Assembly (NCBI RefSeq): GCF_000482845.1
Contig: NZ_AXWV01000021.1
Coordinates: forward strand, 1-64,000
Direction: 5' to 3'
Length of the DNA: 64,000 nucleotides
Source of the DNA: Anaerobiospirillum succiniciproducens DSM 6400
GTDB taxonomy: Bacteria > Pseudomonadota > Gammaproteobacteria > Enterobacterales > Succinivibrionaceae
The notes under the pieces are model-generated. The model worked only from the letters and a program-made list of their open reading frames with translations. It was not told where the DNA came from and searched no databases. Positions 7,450 to 18,160 of the stretch are shown here, one piece after another; positions within the stretch are counted from its first letter, which is position 1, and every line of letters starts with the position of its first letter. The translations under genes and the position numbers were made by a program.

Positions 7450-10320
7450 TTAGAGCTTCTTGAGCTCTTCCATCTGAGCGTGCAGCTTAGCAAGTTGCTC
7501 CTTATTTAAAGCAACCTGAGCCTTAGCACCTTCGATGATGTTAGCAGGAGCCTTAGATACGAAAGCCTCGTTCTGAAGCTTAGCCTCACCGCCCTTAATC
7601 ATGTTCTCAAGCTTTGCAGCCATATCGCCAAGACGCTTGAGCTCCTCTTCCTTGTTGATGAGATCCTTCATAGGAATTAAAACTTCAGCAGTAGCTAATG
7701 GCTTAGATACGCATGGAGGCAGAGCATCATCGGAACCTACGAAGGTTGGCTTTTCAATGTTGCTCAGTAAGGTTAAGTAGCTAGTGTGGTTCTCAACGCA
7801 GTTCTTCTCAAGATCGCCAGCACCACGGAGCATAACCTGTAAGGTAAGAGCAGGGGATGCCTTCATCTCAGCACGTAAGTTACGTACGCAGGTAATGAAG
7901 TCCTTAATCCATGCAATGGCCTTTTCAGCCTCTTCGTCGCGCTTGTAGTCGCAAGCACAAGGATATGGAGCAGTCATGATGCTCTTGTCATCGTTCATGC
8001 GGCCGAGCATTGGAGCGGTTTGCTGCCAAATGGTCTCAGTGATGAATGGGATGACTGGGTGTGCCATACGTAAAATGGTCTCGAGGACATTTACTAAGGT
8101 GTAGGCAGTAGCATCCTTTTGAGCCTGGGTGGCGTTGTTGTCCTTTAAGATAGCCTTAGTGAACTCAAGGTACCAGTCGCAGTACTCATTCCAAATGAAC
8201 TCGTAAATGGTTGCGGCAACCTGATCGAAACGATAGGAGTTCATGTAGTTCTCAACATTCTCAATGCACTCAGAGAGCTTAGAGAGAATGTAACGATCTG
8301 CAAGGCTTAAGTCAGACTCGCTTGGAGCAACTAACTTGTCTTGAGTTACGTTCATGAGTACGAAACGAGAAGCATTCCACAGCTTGTTACAGAAGTTTCT
8401 GTAACCCTCAAGACGCTTCATGTCCCAGTTAATATCACGACCGTTGGAGGCTAAGGCAGCTAAGGTAAAGCGCAGAGCGTCGGTACCGTGTGGAGCAATG
8501 CCGTCCTTAAACTGCTTGCGAGTACGCTTAGCGATCTTCTCAGCAATCTGAGGCTGCATCATATTAGCAGTACGCTTAGCAACGAGATCGTCAACAGAGA
8601 TACCGTCGATCATGTCGATAGGATCGAGTACGTTACCCTTTGACTTAGACATCTTCTGACCTTCCTCATCACGAATCAGGCCAGTTACGTATACGGTGTG
8701 GAATGGAACCTGTGAGGTGCCGTCTTCGTTCTTGATGAAGTGCATGGTCATCATGATCATGCGAGCAATCCAGAAGAAGATGATGTCAAAACCGGTAACT
8801 AAAACAGATGTTGGGTGGAACATCTTCATAGCTTCGGTATTGTCTGGCCAACCTAAGGTAGAGAAGGTCCATAAAGCTGAGGAGAACCAAGTATCTAATA
8901 CATCTTCGTCCTGAGTGAGCTTAACATCAGCGCTTAAGCCGTACTTAGAGCGAACTTCGTCCTCATCGCGAGCAACGTAGACCTTGCCATTCTCATCGTA
9001 CCAAGCAGGAATACGGTGACCCCACCACAGCTGACGAGAAATACACCAGTCTTGCAGATCACGCATCCAAGAGTAGTACATGTTGGTGTACTGAGCAGGA
9101 ACAAACTTGATGCGGCCATCTTCAACAGCCTCAAGAGCTTCCTTGCCTAAGATCTTAGCGCGTACATACCACTGATCGGTTAGCATAGGCTCGATAGGTA
9201 CACCACCACGATCGCCAAAAGGCTGGGATAAGGTGTGATCTTCGATGTGGTCGAGCAGACCTTGCTCCTCAAGATCCTTAAGCACGAGCTTACGAGCTTC
9301 AAAACGCTCAACGCCGCGATAAGCCTCAGGGATATAATCGGTAGTTTCTGTAGATGGCTCGCCATTGGTGTCAAAGACCTCAGAGAGATCACGCACAACA
9401 GCATCTTCAGTGAAGATGTTAACCATAGGCAGCTTGTGACGCTTGCCCACAGCATAGTCGTTAAAATCGTGAGCTGGGGTGATCTTAACGCAGCCAGTAC
9501 CGGTTTCCATGTTAGCGTGCTCGTCGCCAACGATTGGGATACGACGGCCAACTAATGGCAGAACGATGTACTTGCCGATGAGATCCTTAAAGCGCTCATC
9601 TTCTGGATTAACTGCAACTGCAGTATCACCAAGCAAGGTCTCAGGACGGGTAGTAGCAACTAAGAGGTAGTCCTTACCGTCTTGAGTCTTTGCACCGTCA
9701 GCTAATGGGTAACGGATGTACCACATTGAGCCCTTAACTTCTTTGTTCTCAACTTCAAGATCAGAGATCGCAGTGCGCAGCTTAGGATCCCAGTTAACTA
9801 AGCGCTTGCCTCTGTAGATAAGATCGTCGTCGTATAAGCGAACGAATACTTCTAAAACAGCCTTGGACAGACCTTCGTCCATGGTGAAACGCTCGGTGGT
9901 CCAATCAACAGAATCACCTAAACGACGCATCTGAGAGGTAATGGTACCGCCAGATTGCTCTTTCCACTGCCAAATACGGTTGATGAACTCTTCACGACCG
10001 AGATCATGACGGGTAAGACCTTCTTCAGCTGCAAGCTTACGCTCAACCACCATCTGAGTAGCAATACCAGCATGGTCAGTACCGCACTGCCATAAAGTGT
10101 TATCACCCTTCATACGGTGGTAACGGATCATGGTATCCATGATGGTCTGCTGGAATGCGTGGCCCATGTGTAAAGAGCCAGTCACATTTGGAGGAGGAAG
10201 TGCAATGGAGAAAGCTTTCTTAGTAGCGTCTAAGCTTGGCTTGAAGAAGCCGCGCTCTTCCCAGTTCTGGTAAATTTTGCTTTCAAAATTTTCCGGTTGG
10301 TATGTCTTGTCCATTTCCAT
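7450..10320 (-). CDS. valS: Valyl-tRNA synthetase
   Basis: Class I aminoacyl-tRNA synthetase charging tRNA-Val. With the start at 10320 it has 956 residues (E. coli 951). The HIGH motif appears as HMGH (residues 51-54), the editing domain carries [10 protein letters not shown] (223-232) and the second catalytic motif is KMSKS (556-560). The C-terminal 65 residues form the usual coiled-coil arm, rich in Lys and Glu. The frame is open 39 codons further upstream, but the family begins at the MEMDKTY/MDKTY methionines (10320 or 10314); neither has a strong ribosome binding site, so the exact start is uncertain by two codons. Confidence 0.96.
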   Translation of the reverse strand: MEMDKTYQPENFESKIYQNWEERGFFKPSLDATKKAFSIALPPPNVTGSLHMGHAFQQTIMDTMIRYHRMKGDNTLWQCGTDHAGIATQMVVERKLAAEEGLTRHDLGREEFINRIWQWKEQSGGTITSQMRRLGDSVDWTTERFTMDEGLSKAVLEVFVRLYDDDLIYRGKRLVNWDPKLRTAISDLEVENKEVKGSMWYIRYPLADGAKTQDGKDYLLVATTRPETLLGDTAVAVNPEDERFKDLIGKYIVLPLVGRRIPIVGDEHANMETGTGCVKITPAHDFNDYAVGKRHKLPMVNIFTEDAVVRDLSEVFDTNGEPSTETTDYIPEAYRGVERFEARKLVLKDLEEQGLLDHIEDHTLSQPFGDRGGVPIEPMLTDQWYVRAKILGKEALEAVEDGRIKFVPAQYTNMYYSWMRDLQDWCISRQLWWGHRIPAWYDENGKVYVARDEDEVRSKYGLSADVKLTQDEDVLDTWFSSALWTFSTLGWPDNTEAMKMFHPTSVLVTGFDIIFFWIARMIMMTMHFIKNEDGTSQVPFHTVYVTGLIRDEEGQKMSKSKGNVLDPIDMIDGISVDDLVAKRTANMMQPQIAEKIAKRTRKQFKDGIAPHGTDALRFTLAALASNGRDINWDMKRLEGYRNFCNKLWNASRFVLMNVTQDKLVAPSESDLSLADRYILSKLSECIENVENYMNSYRFDQVAATIYEFIWNEYCDWYLEFTKAILKDNNATQAQKDATAYTLVNVLETILRMAHPVIPFITETIWQQTAPMLGRMNDDKSIMTAPYPCACDYKRDEEAEKAIAWIKDFITCVRNLRAEMKASPALTLQVMLRGAGDLEKNCVENHTSYLTLLSNIEKPTFVGSDDALPPCVSKPLATAEVLIPMKDLINKEEELKRLGDMAAKLENMIKGGEAKLQNEAFVSKAPANIIEGAKAQVALNKEQLAKLHAQMEELKKL

Positions 10321-10965
10321 AAATACAGGATCTCGTCGGAATAGGGAAATACAAACTTTGTGTTCGACTGTGAGCGAGCCTTCATACTCCAGCAGTTCGA
10401 CACTTTTTCGTTCTATCTGACTGCAGGCCATGCCCAATGATGTGAGGTTAATTAACTAACATCCTTGGGCATGGCTTGGCCCGTAAGCGAGCGTGAATAT
10501 CAGAGCCACCAAGCATAAGCATTAAACTAAAGGCCTTATCAAATCACTAACATGGGTAATGTTACGTCACACAAGGTGAGTGTGAGTTTGAAAGAGCATG
10601 GTGCTCAAGGGCCCTTGGTAGGGTCTAATGCTTTGCTGCTACTCAAAATGCGGCTGATTGTATGCCTAGAGCCAAACACAAAAAATATGGTCTAGGATTT
10701 TACCCTAAAAGTGCTTTCGTGCGGCGTTTTTGTGCACACAAAGCATGCAAAACATCTTCAAGTGCACTTAAAAGACATTACATCAGAGGCTTATGCACCA
10801 TGATTTTGCTGCACAAAGGCCTATTAATAGTGTCTATGAATTAGATAAATATCATCTTTATGCAAGAGTAGGAACAGGTAGGATGTGGTTGTTTCGCTTT
10901 AATTTTGCAATGCACGGTATTATCTGCTTGCACTTGCTTTGATGGCGCTTGTGCCTTTAGACCAT

Positions 10966-11165
10966 TAGGCCACGCAATGGTAGCTAGTGTGTTCTGCTAG
11001 CTATTGAGCCGTAACCCATGTCATGAGATGCAGAGTGTTCCTCTAGCTAATTGAGCGGTAAAGCATGCAATGGGAGCTAGGGTGTTTATGCTAGCTAATT
11101 TAGCGTTAGAGCATGCCATGGGAGGCAGGGCGTTTATGCTAGCTAATTTAGCCGTGAAAGAGAGC
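10966..11165. repeat. Degenerate tandem repeat, period 46-48 bp, about four copies
   Basis: The word CTAGCT recurs at 10997, 11043, 11091 and 11139, each followed by an (A/T)TTGAGC or ATTTAGC variant and, about 20 bases later, a GCATGCAATGG-like word. A partial copy precedes the first. The unit has no continuous reading frame. The rest of this 1.08-kb spacer between valS and mltG (10321-10965) contains nothing I can name; ORFs there lack ribosome binding sites. Confidence 0.8.
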
Positions 11166-11402
11166 TAAATATGGTATTAATACGCAAATTTGTGCGCATA
11201 AAATTGACAAACAGGCTTAGAGTGGTTAATTTTGCGTTTTTACATCGTTGCATCTATGAGTACAAAGGCTTGCAAAGGAAATGGCTAGTTGCTTATCTGA
11301 TGCACCGGGCGTTCTCTGAGTATAAAAATATAGTGAGTGTGGCATCTAAGCTTTTATTTTGATGCCTCAACGAACACAACAGTGACCGTAATGGTGGATT
11401 GA

Positions 11403-12692
11403 ATGGATCAAAGAGAGCAGCGTGAGGCTATGCTTAAAGCACGCGAACAGGCCGTGCAAGAGTACAGAAGACTCAAAGCAAGAGAGCGCAATCAAAGCCC
11501 TCACATCCCTCAAGGAAAGAAACAAGGAATGGGCATTCTTAGTAAGTTTCTAATTGTCTTTGTAATGCTCATTGCAGCAGCTGCTGGTGCTGCTTATTGG
11601 GCCTATGATCAGGTTACTAAGGTTAACTCCTATCAAGTTGCTGCTATGGCTGAGCCGTATGTGCTCAAAGAGGGAGCTACTTTAAACTCTGTAGTGCGTG
11701 AGCTTGCTGGTAAAGATTTTAATCCATATATCCTGAACGCTTGGGTCAAGATTAATCGCTTTAGCTATCCAGTAATACAGCGCGGTGAGTACGCCGTTGA
11801 TGGTGTTAAAACTCTGCCACAGTTACTTGCTGATATGCGCGATGGCAATGTCATCAAGGTACAGCTGCCAACTCTGTCTATGATTGAGGGCATGAATCTG
11901 TCCATGATTAAGCGCCGTCTTCAAGCACGTGAGGATGTTGCTCAAGATCCTGAGTTAGATCTGATCCTTAACAAGCCATCTGAGTTTATCAAAGTAATCT
12001 TAGTTAGAAGCGCATCTGATGAAACCTTGCTGCAGGCAATAGGCGGCACTCATGACTCTCTAGAGGGTCTTTTGATGCCTGCAACTTATGAGTATGAGCC
12101 AGGCAAGACTACCTCAGTGCAATTAGTGGCTAAGTCATTAGTTAAGATGGCTGAGTACATGCGTGATCGCTATATCGAGCGCAATATGGAGATCGATAGC
12201 ATTGCTCCTACTCCATACCATGTACTTATTTTAGCTTCATTAGTCGAAAGAGAGAGCTCCATTGAAAGCGAGCTGCCGTTAATCGCAGGTGTTTTTGTCA
12301 ACCGTCTTAAAAAAGGTATTCGTCTGCAAACTGATCCAGCGGTTATGTATGGCGTAAGTCCTGACTTTAGAGGCCCATTGCGCTTATCTCAATTGCGCAA
12401 GGATACTCCTTATAACACTTACACTCGCGCGGGTCTTCCTCCAACCCCAATTGCTATGCCTTCAGCAGCATCAATTGAGGCGGTCTTAAATCCAGCTAAT
12501 ACCAATGCTCTGTACTTTGTGGCACGTGGTCCTGATCCAAAGGAAGGCCATATCTTCTCTGCCACCTTACAAGAGCACAATCGTGCTGTGGCGCAGTATC
12601 GTAAAGCTGTCAAAAACTACAAGGAAAAGGCAGCTCAGGCTGAGGCAGATGCACAAGCTGCAGCTGAACTTGGCAATGGTGCTACACAATAG
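11403..12692 (+). CDS. mltG: Endolytic murein transglycosylase
   Basis: YceG/MltG family enzyme that cleaves nascent glycan strands in the periplasm and sets glycan length. Residues 1-45 are a highly charged cytoplasmic tail, followed by one membrane helix (about 46-68) and the periplasmic part. The catalytic region reads LASLVERESS with the active-site Glu, then AGVFVNRLKKG and LQTDPAVMYG; YNTYTRAGLPPTPI and a GHIFSATLQEHN near the end are also family signatures. At 429 residues it is longer than E. coli MltG (340), from the N-terminal tail and an Ala/Glu-rich C-terminal tail. The mltG-tmk-holB order is classic; pabC, often upstream, is absent. Confidence 0.93.
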   Translation: MDQREQREAMLKAREQAVQEYRRLKARERNQSPHIPQGKKQGMGILSKFLIVFVMLIAAAAGAAYWAYDQVTKVNSYQVAAMAEPYVLKEGATLNSVVRELAGKDFNPYILNAWVKINRFSYPVIQRGEYAVDGVKTLPQLLADMRDGNVIKVQLPTLSMIEGMNLSMIKRRLQAREDVAQDPELDLILNKPSEFIKVILVRSASDETLLQAIGGTHDSLEGLLMPATYEYEPGKTTSVQLVAKSLVKMAEYMRDRYIERNMEIDSIAPTPYHVLILASLVERESSIESELPLIAGVFVNRLKKGIRLQTDPAVMYGVSPDFRGPLRLSQLRKDTPYNTYTRAGLPPTPIAMPSAASIEAVLNPANTNALYFVARGPDPKEGHIFSATLQEHNRAVAQYRKAVKNYKEKAAQAEADAQAAAELGNGATQ

Positions 12693-12723
12693 TAACTAAA
12701 GTAAGCATTGATTGTTAAATGAG

Positions 12724-12752
12724 CAGCCTAGCTATACGCTAGGCTGTTTTGT
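12724..12752 (+). terminator. Terminator after mltG
   Basis: CAGCCTAGC (12724-12732) pairs with GCTAGGCTG (12738-12746), nine pairs around a five-base loop, followed by TTTTGT. It suggests tmk-holB has its own promoter in the remaining 250 bases. Confidence 0.78.
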
Positions 12753-13001
12753 ATTTGTCAAATTACATAGAGTAATGAGCATGGAATCCTTGCATCTATA
12801 GCTCTTATCAATGCCTTTTCTCTTTAGCCTCTCCACTGTTTTGGCAATTTCAGTTGCTATAAGTTAACAATTAGATTGCACTTAGCTGTAATGTTGTCTC
12901 ACAACAAGGTAAAATGTGTGATTTTGTGGGTGTTATGAGTTAAATGAGCTTGGCGTTTTTTAACTCATACAGACTTTAAGGCAACATTTTAGGTAGTTGT
13001 A

Positions 13002-13673
13002 ATGAGTTCGTCTGGTTTGGATAACAAGGTACAGCGCGGTCTGTTTATTACATTAGAAGGCGGCGAGGGGTCAGGTAAGACCACACAAATAGCAACGGTC
13101 AAAGAGTACTTCCAAGCTGCTGGCTATGATGTAGTGTGTACTAGAGAGCCTGGTGGCACTAAGATAGCTGAACGTATTCGCTCCATCCTTTTGACTAAAG
13201 AGCACGAAGAAGATCTCTGCTCTATCTCAGAACTGCTCTTAATGTATGCCTCCCGTGCACAGCTGGTTAACACCTTGATTAAACCAATGCTCGAGCAAGG
13301 CAAGATTGTTATCTCTGATCGCTTTGACTTATCAACTGTTGCCTATCAGGGCGCTGGTCGTGGCTTTGATTTAGAGACTATCTCTAAGCTTAGAGAGATT
13401 GCCATTGGCAACTTCAAGCCTGATTTAACTTTACTTTTAGATGTTGATGTTAAGTTAGGCATGGAGCGCGTATTACGCCGTTCTGCTCGCGATCGCTTTG
13501 AGCAAGAGGCCGAAGAGTTCTTTACTCGCATTCGTCAGGGCTTTAGAGATTATGCTGCTAAGCATACAGATGAGGTTTACCTTATCGACGGCTCATCTGA
13601 TGAGGCGAGTGTAGCTAATGCCGTACGCGCTGCTTTAGATAAGAAGTTTGCCCATCTTGTAAAAGCAAAGTAG
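13002..13673 (+). CDS. tmk: Thymidylate kinase
   Basis: Phosphorylates dTMP to dTDP. The P-loop is GGEGSGKTT (residues 20-28), followed by REPGGT (48-53), the DRFDLSTVAYQG motif (106-117) that binds the nucleotide, and an arginine-rich lid (RRSARDRFE). At 223 residues it is slightly longer than E. coli Tmk (213), mainly at the N-terminus. It is followed after 64 bases by holB, its usual partner. Confidence 0.95.
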   Translation: MSSSGLDNKVQRGLFITLEGGEGSGKTTQIATVKEYFQAAGYDVVCTREPGGTKIAERIRSILLTKEHEEDLCSISELLLMYASRAQLVNTLIKPMLEQGKIVISDRFDLSTVAYQGAGRGFDLETISKLREIAIGNFKPDLTLLLDVDVKLGMERVLRRSARDRFEQEAEEFFTRIRQGFRDYAAKHTDEVYLIDGSSDEASVANAVRAALDKKFAHLVKAK

Positions 13674-13737
13674 GCAAAAAACAAACACCACTTTCATAGA
13701 CATTTGATTTCGTTGACTCAATAGATGAGGATAGTAC

Positions 13738-14895
13738 ATGCTTCTTGAATGGCTAGAACCATACTACAGGCAGTTTGTCTCTTCAGTTCGCGCTGGACGT
13801 ATGCCATCCTCAGTGATTATTGCTGGTCACGAGGGCCTTGGCGGCAAACTTTTAGCTCTTGAAATGGCTAAATACGTCTTGTGCCATCATCCATCTGAGC
13901 ATGGCCCATGTAATAGCTGTCCATCGTGCTCTAACTTTGCACGTCTTACTAATATGGACTGTAAGGTGGCATACACCTCAAGCACTGATGAAGAATCAAG
14001 TGGCTATGACTTTACGCATGATCTGTCTGGCTTGATTGTAAGACCTGAGATCAAACAAGCCCGTACCATGCGCATTGACACCATGCGTAAAATCACAGGC
14101 TTTTTAAATGAGTCTGCAGTTGGTGGTTCTCATTACAAGGTAGTAATTATTGCTGGTGCTGAGCTGATGAGCGAAGGTGCTGCTAACGCTATCTTGAAGA
14201 CCTTTGAAGAGCCAAGTAAGAATAGCCTCATCATCATGCTGACTAAGTCACTTGAGGTCTTATTGCCAACCATTCTCTCTCGTGCTTCTAAGATGATGAT
14301 TAAGGATGTTCCTGTTGAGCAGGCTTTTGCCTACCTCATGAATCCATCTAATCAAGTGCCTCCAATCATCCGCCGTGTTGATGGAGATGAGGCTGAGTAC
14401 AATGCACAATTGCAAGCAGCTAAAGAGCAGTGTGCAGGTTTAAATACCCCAATTACACAGCAGCGTGCGGCAATTGCCTTAGCTTTAAGCGCTAACGCTC
14501 CACTTTCGGCAATGAAGATGCTCTTAAGTGGTGATGATCTTAAGGCAACCGAGGTGGTAAACGCCTTAGTGCAATCAGTCACTCGCGGGGATGCTTATGA
14601 AGTTGAGGTTATGAGTGCACTTAAGGCACTAAGTAATCAACAGCAAGTGTCACTCTTGCGCACTTTGATTTTAGAAGTGCTCAAGTACAAGGCATATGTT
14701 CCTGTAGAGCAATTGCCATTAGTTAACTACTGTGGCGCAACAGTTTTAGAACGTCTGCAGCTTGATAGGCTCTTTGAGGCTATGGAGCTGTTAAAACACA
14801 TTGAGGATCGTCCTCCTCTTATCCCAGCTCGAGCTCCAAAGGCTCTCATAAGATCATGGCTTAAGGGCTTTAAATCTGACGCTAATATGCTCTAA
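13738..14895 (+). CDS. holB: DNA polymerase III delta' subunit
   Basis: Clamp-loader subunit of the replicative polymerase. The AAA+ core is recognisable: a degenerate P-loop (GHEGLGGKLL, as expected for delta', which does not hydrolyse ATP), the zinc-module cysteines in CHHPSEHGPCNSCPSC (about residues 59-74), the NAILKTFEEPS helix and the LLPTILSRA sensor stretch (usually SRC). An insertion of about 20 acidic and polar residues follows the zinc module. Length 385, against 334 in E. coli. The last codons and the stop lie inside a 22-bp tandem repeat. Confidence 0.88.
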   Translation: MLLEWLEPYYRQFVSSVRAGRMPSSVIIAGHEGLGGKLLALEMAKYVLCHHPSEHGPCNSCPSCSNFARLTNMDCKVAYTSSTDEESSGYDFTHDLSGLIVRPEIKQARTMRIDTMRKITGFLNESAVGGSHYKVVIIAGAELMSEGAANAILKTFEEPSKNSLIIMLTKSLEVLLPTILSRASKMMIKDVPVEQAFAYLMNPSNQVPPIIRRVDGDEAEYNAQLQAAKEQCAGLNTPITQQRAAIALALSANAPLSAMKMLLSGDDLKATEVVNALVQSVTRGDAYEVEVMSALKALSNQQQVSLLRTLILEVLKYKAYVPVEQLPLVNYCGATVLERLQLDRLFEAMELLKHIEDRPPLIPARAPKALIRSWLKGFKSDANML

Positions 14896-14940
14896 AGCTT
14901 ACGCTAATATGCTTTAAAGCTGACGCTAATATGCTTTAGG
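14876..14940. repeat. Three 22-bp tandem copies across the holB stop codon
   Basis: Units begin at 14876, 14898 and 14920 and share ACGCTAATATGCT(T/C)TAAAG. The first unit encodes the last five residues and the stop of HolB; the second and third repeat the same sequence as non-coding DNA. Confidence 0.9.
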
Positions 14941-15123
14941 CCACCACGTGGTCAATCAAGCAAGGGCCAGGTAATTAAGCAAACTGTTATACAGCCTGCC
15001 AAAGTGCTTAAAGTGCAATTAAGCATAGTGGCTTAGGCTATGAGCTAAACAATTTAACAGAGCAAGCAGCGGTGTTAAGCCCTTGCTATGACTCTAAATA
15101 AGAATTTTTCTGTGGATTGAACC

Positions 15124-16284
15124 GTGAATAAGTTAGACAAGTACATCTTCAAGGAGATTTTAAAATCACAGTTGGTGGTTTTATTAGTCCTCGTCGTGGC
15201 TTTTGCAGGTCAGACTGCAGTAAAGCTGATGACAGAAGTAGCCGTGGGAGCATTCCCTCCAAGGCTCATTGCTCTGTTCATGTTTTATTCCATGCCACAG
15301 TTTTTGACCTATTTGTTCCCGCTGACACTCTATACAGCTGTGATTATTACCTTAGGCCGTATCTGCTCTGACTCAGAAATGGTAGTAATGAAAGCCGTAG
15401 GCTATTCATCTAAGCGCATTATGATGGTAGTGCTGTTATTAGGTGTTCTCTCTGCTAGCGCTGTAGGCTATATTTCTCTGACATTATCAGCACAAGCCAG
15501 TACTGCAGCTTATGCGCTTGAAAAACAAGCTTTAACTGATCCAGAGTTTTTGCCAATTGAGAGCGGGCGCTTTGTTAACTTTGGTAAATATAACGTCTAT
15601 GTAGAAGACGTAAATAACAATGGTCGTGATGATAAAGATGTCTCTAACATCTATGTCATTGAGATGGCAGGAGCGGGTGGTCCAACTACTAGTATCACTG
15701 CCGCCGACGAGGGCCATATTGCCCTTGATGAAGATGGCGTACGCTGGCTAGAGCTTAAAAATGGTAGACGCTACGAGTATATGCCTGATGGCACTATGCG
15801 TAGAGCTCGTTTTGAAGAGTTTAAAGCTCCAGTTTCAGCTAATGTCACTGAAGATGTGAAGATGTATCGTGCGATTACGATGATGAGCACCACTGAGCTT
15901 TTAAACAGTGACTCACGCATTGCTAATCTTGAGGCACAGTGGCGTATTTCACCAATCTTAACCACCTTAGTTGTGTGCCTGATTGCTGTACCGCTTTCTA
16001 TGGTTAACCCAAGACAGGGTCGTTTTGCTCGATTAGCGCCAGCAATCTTAATCTATTTAGCCTACTACTTACTGTTATTGTCGGTACGTAACTTTATTAA
16101 GACTGAGAATCTAGGTCTGTATCCTGGCTTATATTTAGTACCGGTACTTTTCATGATATGTGTAGCTCTGCCGCTCAATATGCCAAAGACGTATCTTAAG
16201 CATATCCATCAGAGCAAGATTAAAGGATCAGTTTTAGGCATGTCCTTTAAGAAGAGTAGCGATAAAGATGGTGAGGACAAATAA
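15124..16284 (+). CDS. lptF: LPS export permease LptF
   Basis: Inner-membrane component of the LptB2FGC machine that moves lipopolysaccharide to the outer membrane. It shows the YjgP/YjgQ layout: transmembrane segments near residues 15-35, 60-80 and 100-120, a periplasmic beta-jellyroll (about 125-255), then three more segments (about 270-350). The GTG start at 15124 is the first codon that preserves the NKLDKYIFKEILKSQ amphipathic N-terminus typical of LptF. 386 residues (E. coli 366). lptG follows after two bases, so the two are co-translated. Confidence 0.92.
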   Translation: MNKLDKYIFKEILKSQLVVLLVLVVAFAGQTAVKLMTEVAVGAFPPRLIALFMFYSMPQFLTYLFPLTLYTAVIITLGRICSDSEMVVMKAVGYSSKRIMMVVLLLGVLSASAVGYISLTLSAQASTAAYALEKQALTDPEFLPIESGRFVNFGKYNVYVEDVNNNGRDDKDVSNIYVIEMAGAGGPTTSITAADEGHIALDEDGVRWLELKNGRRYEYMPDGTMRRARFEEFKAPVSANVTEDVKMYRAITMMSTTELLNSDSRIANLEAQWRISPILTTLVVCLIAVPLSMVNPRQGRFARLAPAILIYLAYYLLLLSVRNFIKTENLGLYPGLYLVPVLFMICVALPLNMPKTYLKHIHQSKIKGSVLGMSFKKSSDKDGEDK

Positions 16285-16286
16285 GC

Positions 16287-17357
16287 ATGTTTACCACAAT
16301 TGATCGTTACATTGGAAAGACAGTGTTGCAGATGATCTTCTTGTGCCTAACGGTGCTGATGCTCTTAACTGCTCTGATTACTTTTATTGATAAGTCACGT
16401 TATATTGGTACTGGCGATATCGATTTTGTATTTTTAATGTGGTACGTCGTGCTCTTAATGCCAAACATGCTTGTCATGATGTTCCCAGTATCGGTGCTGT
16501 TAGGCACGGTTATTGGCCTTGGCATGCTGGCTAAAAGCTCAGAGCTTGTGATCGTACAAAACATGGGCAAGTCTCGAATTGATATTGTTCATTCAGCTGG
16601 CAAGATGGTAATTCCTCTGGTGCTGTTAGTCTGTGGCATGAGTCAGACCGTCATTCCTGAGGCAGAGCAATATGCGCAGAACACTTTTAATAGCGCTCGC
16701 TCCGAGGGCCGTTTATCACGTACAGGTTGGGGTACTTGGATTCGTGAGGGTGATAGCTTTGTATTTATCACTCGCGTTATGTCCGATGGCTCGATTCATC
16801 AGCTCTCACGCTATGACTTTGAGGGCACTAAGCTTACTCGTTACTCCACAGCTAAAACTGGTATCTACAATGCCTCAGAAGGCACTTGGGATATTTTTGA
16901 TGTTAAGGTTTTTAACTACGAAGATAAGCGTGTATTAAAGCAACACGATACTATGCAAAAGTGGGCTCTGTACATTAATCCAGAGCGTCTTGAGGTGTTT
17001 AATCTAAGACAAGGTGAGCTTAATGTCATTGAGCTTTATGACTACATTAAGTACCTAGATGATAATCATATTGATTCAAGCCGCTATCGCATCTCTATGT
17101 ACATGCTCTTTTTGATGCCTGTCATAGTCATTGTGATGATGCTTTTAGGAGCCTCAGCAGTATTTGGCCCGTTACGCTCTGTAGCTCTGTCTGCAAGAGC
17201 TCTATTAGGCATGGCCTTAGGCTTTTCATATTACATTGCCAATCAGGTGCTACCGACGTTCATTGTTAGCATTGGTATACCGCCTATAATTGGCGTGCTC
17301 CTTCCATCCATATTCTTTATTGGACTGGCTTTCTACCTCCTAAATCGCAAGGTCTAA
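16287..17357 (+). CDS. lptG: LPS export permease LptG
   Basis: Partner of LptF in the same exporter. It starts FTTIDRYIGKTVLQ, which is typical of LptG, and has paired membrane bundles on either side of a periplasmic jellyroll (about residues 125-260). The 356-residue length matches E. coli LptG (360). The ATG lies two bases after the lptF stop, an arrangement that couples translation. No recognisable terminator follows. Confidence 0.92.
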   Translation: MFTTIDRYIGKTVLQMIFLCLTVLMLLTALITFIDKSRYIGTGDIDFVFLMWYVVLLMPNMLVMMFPVSVLLGTVIGLGMLAKSSELVIVQNMGKSRIDIVHSAGKMVIPLVLLVCGMSQTVIPEAEQYAQNTFNSARSEGRLSRTGWGTWIREGDSFVFITRVMSDGSIHQLSRYDFEGTKLTRYSTAKTGIYNASEGTWDIFDVKVFNYEDKRVLKQHDTMQKWALYINPERLEVFNLRQGELNVIELYDYIKYLDDNHIDSSRYRISMYMLFLMPVIVIVMMLLGASAVFGPLRSVALSARALLGMALGFSYYIANQVLPTFIVSIGIPPIIGVLLPSIFFIGLAFYLLNRKV

Positions 17358-17601
17358 GACAAAAAGCTCCAACTAAGCTTTCAAAAAAACTAAGTAGATA
17401 AAAGGTACGTCACTCTAGGCATAGCAAAGCTAAGTCTAGAGAAGGAAAGTCAATTTAGGCTTACAAGCATATGCAAGCTAAGATAAGTTTATGAAGGCTA
17501 AGCTATGCTTTAAGTTAATAAGCGCAGCAGAGTATCGTAAAAATACGTGCTTTGCTGCTATGTGTTTAAGCACTAGCGCCCAAGTGAGACAGTTAAAGTG
17601 C

Positions 17602-17630
17602 TTGCAAAGACTCACTAACATCAATATAAT
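17602..17630 (+). promoter_or_regulatory. Sigma-70 promoter of tRNA-Leu
   Basis: TTGCAA (17602-17607), a 17-base spacer and a perfect TATAAT (17625-17630). Transcription would begin about seven bases before the tRNA, and the GC-rich discriminator (GCACCC) is typical of stringently controlled stable-RNA promoters. Confidence 0.85.
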
Positions 17631-17643
17631 TAGCACCCGTGAA

Positions 17644-17730
17644 GCCAAAGTGGCGGAATTGGTAGACGCAGCGGATTCAAAATCCGCCGCTAGTGATAGT
17701 GTATGGGTTCGAGTCCCATCTTTGGCACCA
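17644..17730 (+). tRNA. tRNA-Leu (anticodon CAA)
   Basis: An 87-base cloverleaf with encoded CCA. Acceptor GCCAAAG (17644-17650) pairs with CTTTGGC (17720-17726), discriminator A at 17727. The anticodon stem GCGGA/TCCGC encloses TTCAAAA, giving CAA, which reads UUG. The long variable arm is that of a leucine tRNA and the T-arm contains GGTTCGAGTCC. It closely resembles E. coli leuX. leuX-type tRNAs often host integrated elements, but no integrase or repeat of its 3' end is seen downstream. Confidence 0.97.
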
Positions 17731-17746
17731 CTTCACAAGATTAAGA

Positions 17747-17770
17747 AGAGCTCCTCAGGAGCTTTTTTTT
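17747..17770 (+). terminator. Terminator of tRNA-Leu
   Basis: AGCTCC-TCA-GGAGCT (17749-17763) followed by seven T residues, 20 bases after the tRNA. Confidence 0.9.
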
Positions 17771-18160
17771 ATGCCTGTATGTTGTATCTAGCAAAACCGC
17801 CAAAGCCTCATTTCTTCGCACTCTAACTCAGAGCTCTCAATCAAACAGCAAGCGCTATCCAAGAACTATCACCGCATGTTCAACCAAGGACTCTATCAAA
17901 ACTTAGCAAGCTGTCTCTACCGCTACTTACATTGTGCTATCGGCAAAGGAGCTGCAAATTTATTGCTATGAATGGTTGCCATAATATGAGAGCAGGGCAT
18001 GGGCATTTGGGCAGAGCAAAAGCGCATCAGAGCATTGCAAAACTGAGCAAAGCTATGAGAGCGAGTGAACTTTTGTGGGGCTTGGGAAGGTGTTTAGCGT
18101 ATGGTTCAGTGGAGGGCGCTTGGTGCTTTAGCTAGGTGGCTTGTTGCTTTTGTCGGGGCA
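17771..18160. other. Spacer without recognisable gene
   Basis: 390 bases between the tRNA terminator and the terminator of the next minus-strand gene. Short frames here lack ribosome binding sites. I see no att-like repeat of the tRNA 3' end. Confidence 0.5.

Noticed and set aside
10662-10844. 60-codon plus-strand frame upstream of mltG
   Set aside because: No ribosome binding site and composition unlike the genes around it.
17491-17826. 111-codon plus-strand frame
   Set aside because: It runs through the tRNA-Leu gene, its promoter and terminator, and has no ribosome binding site.
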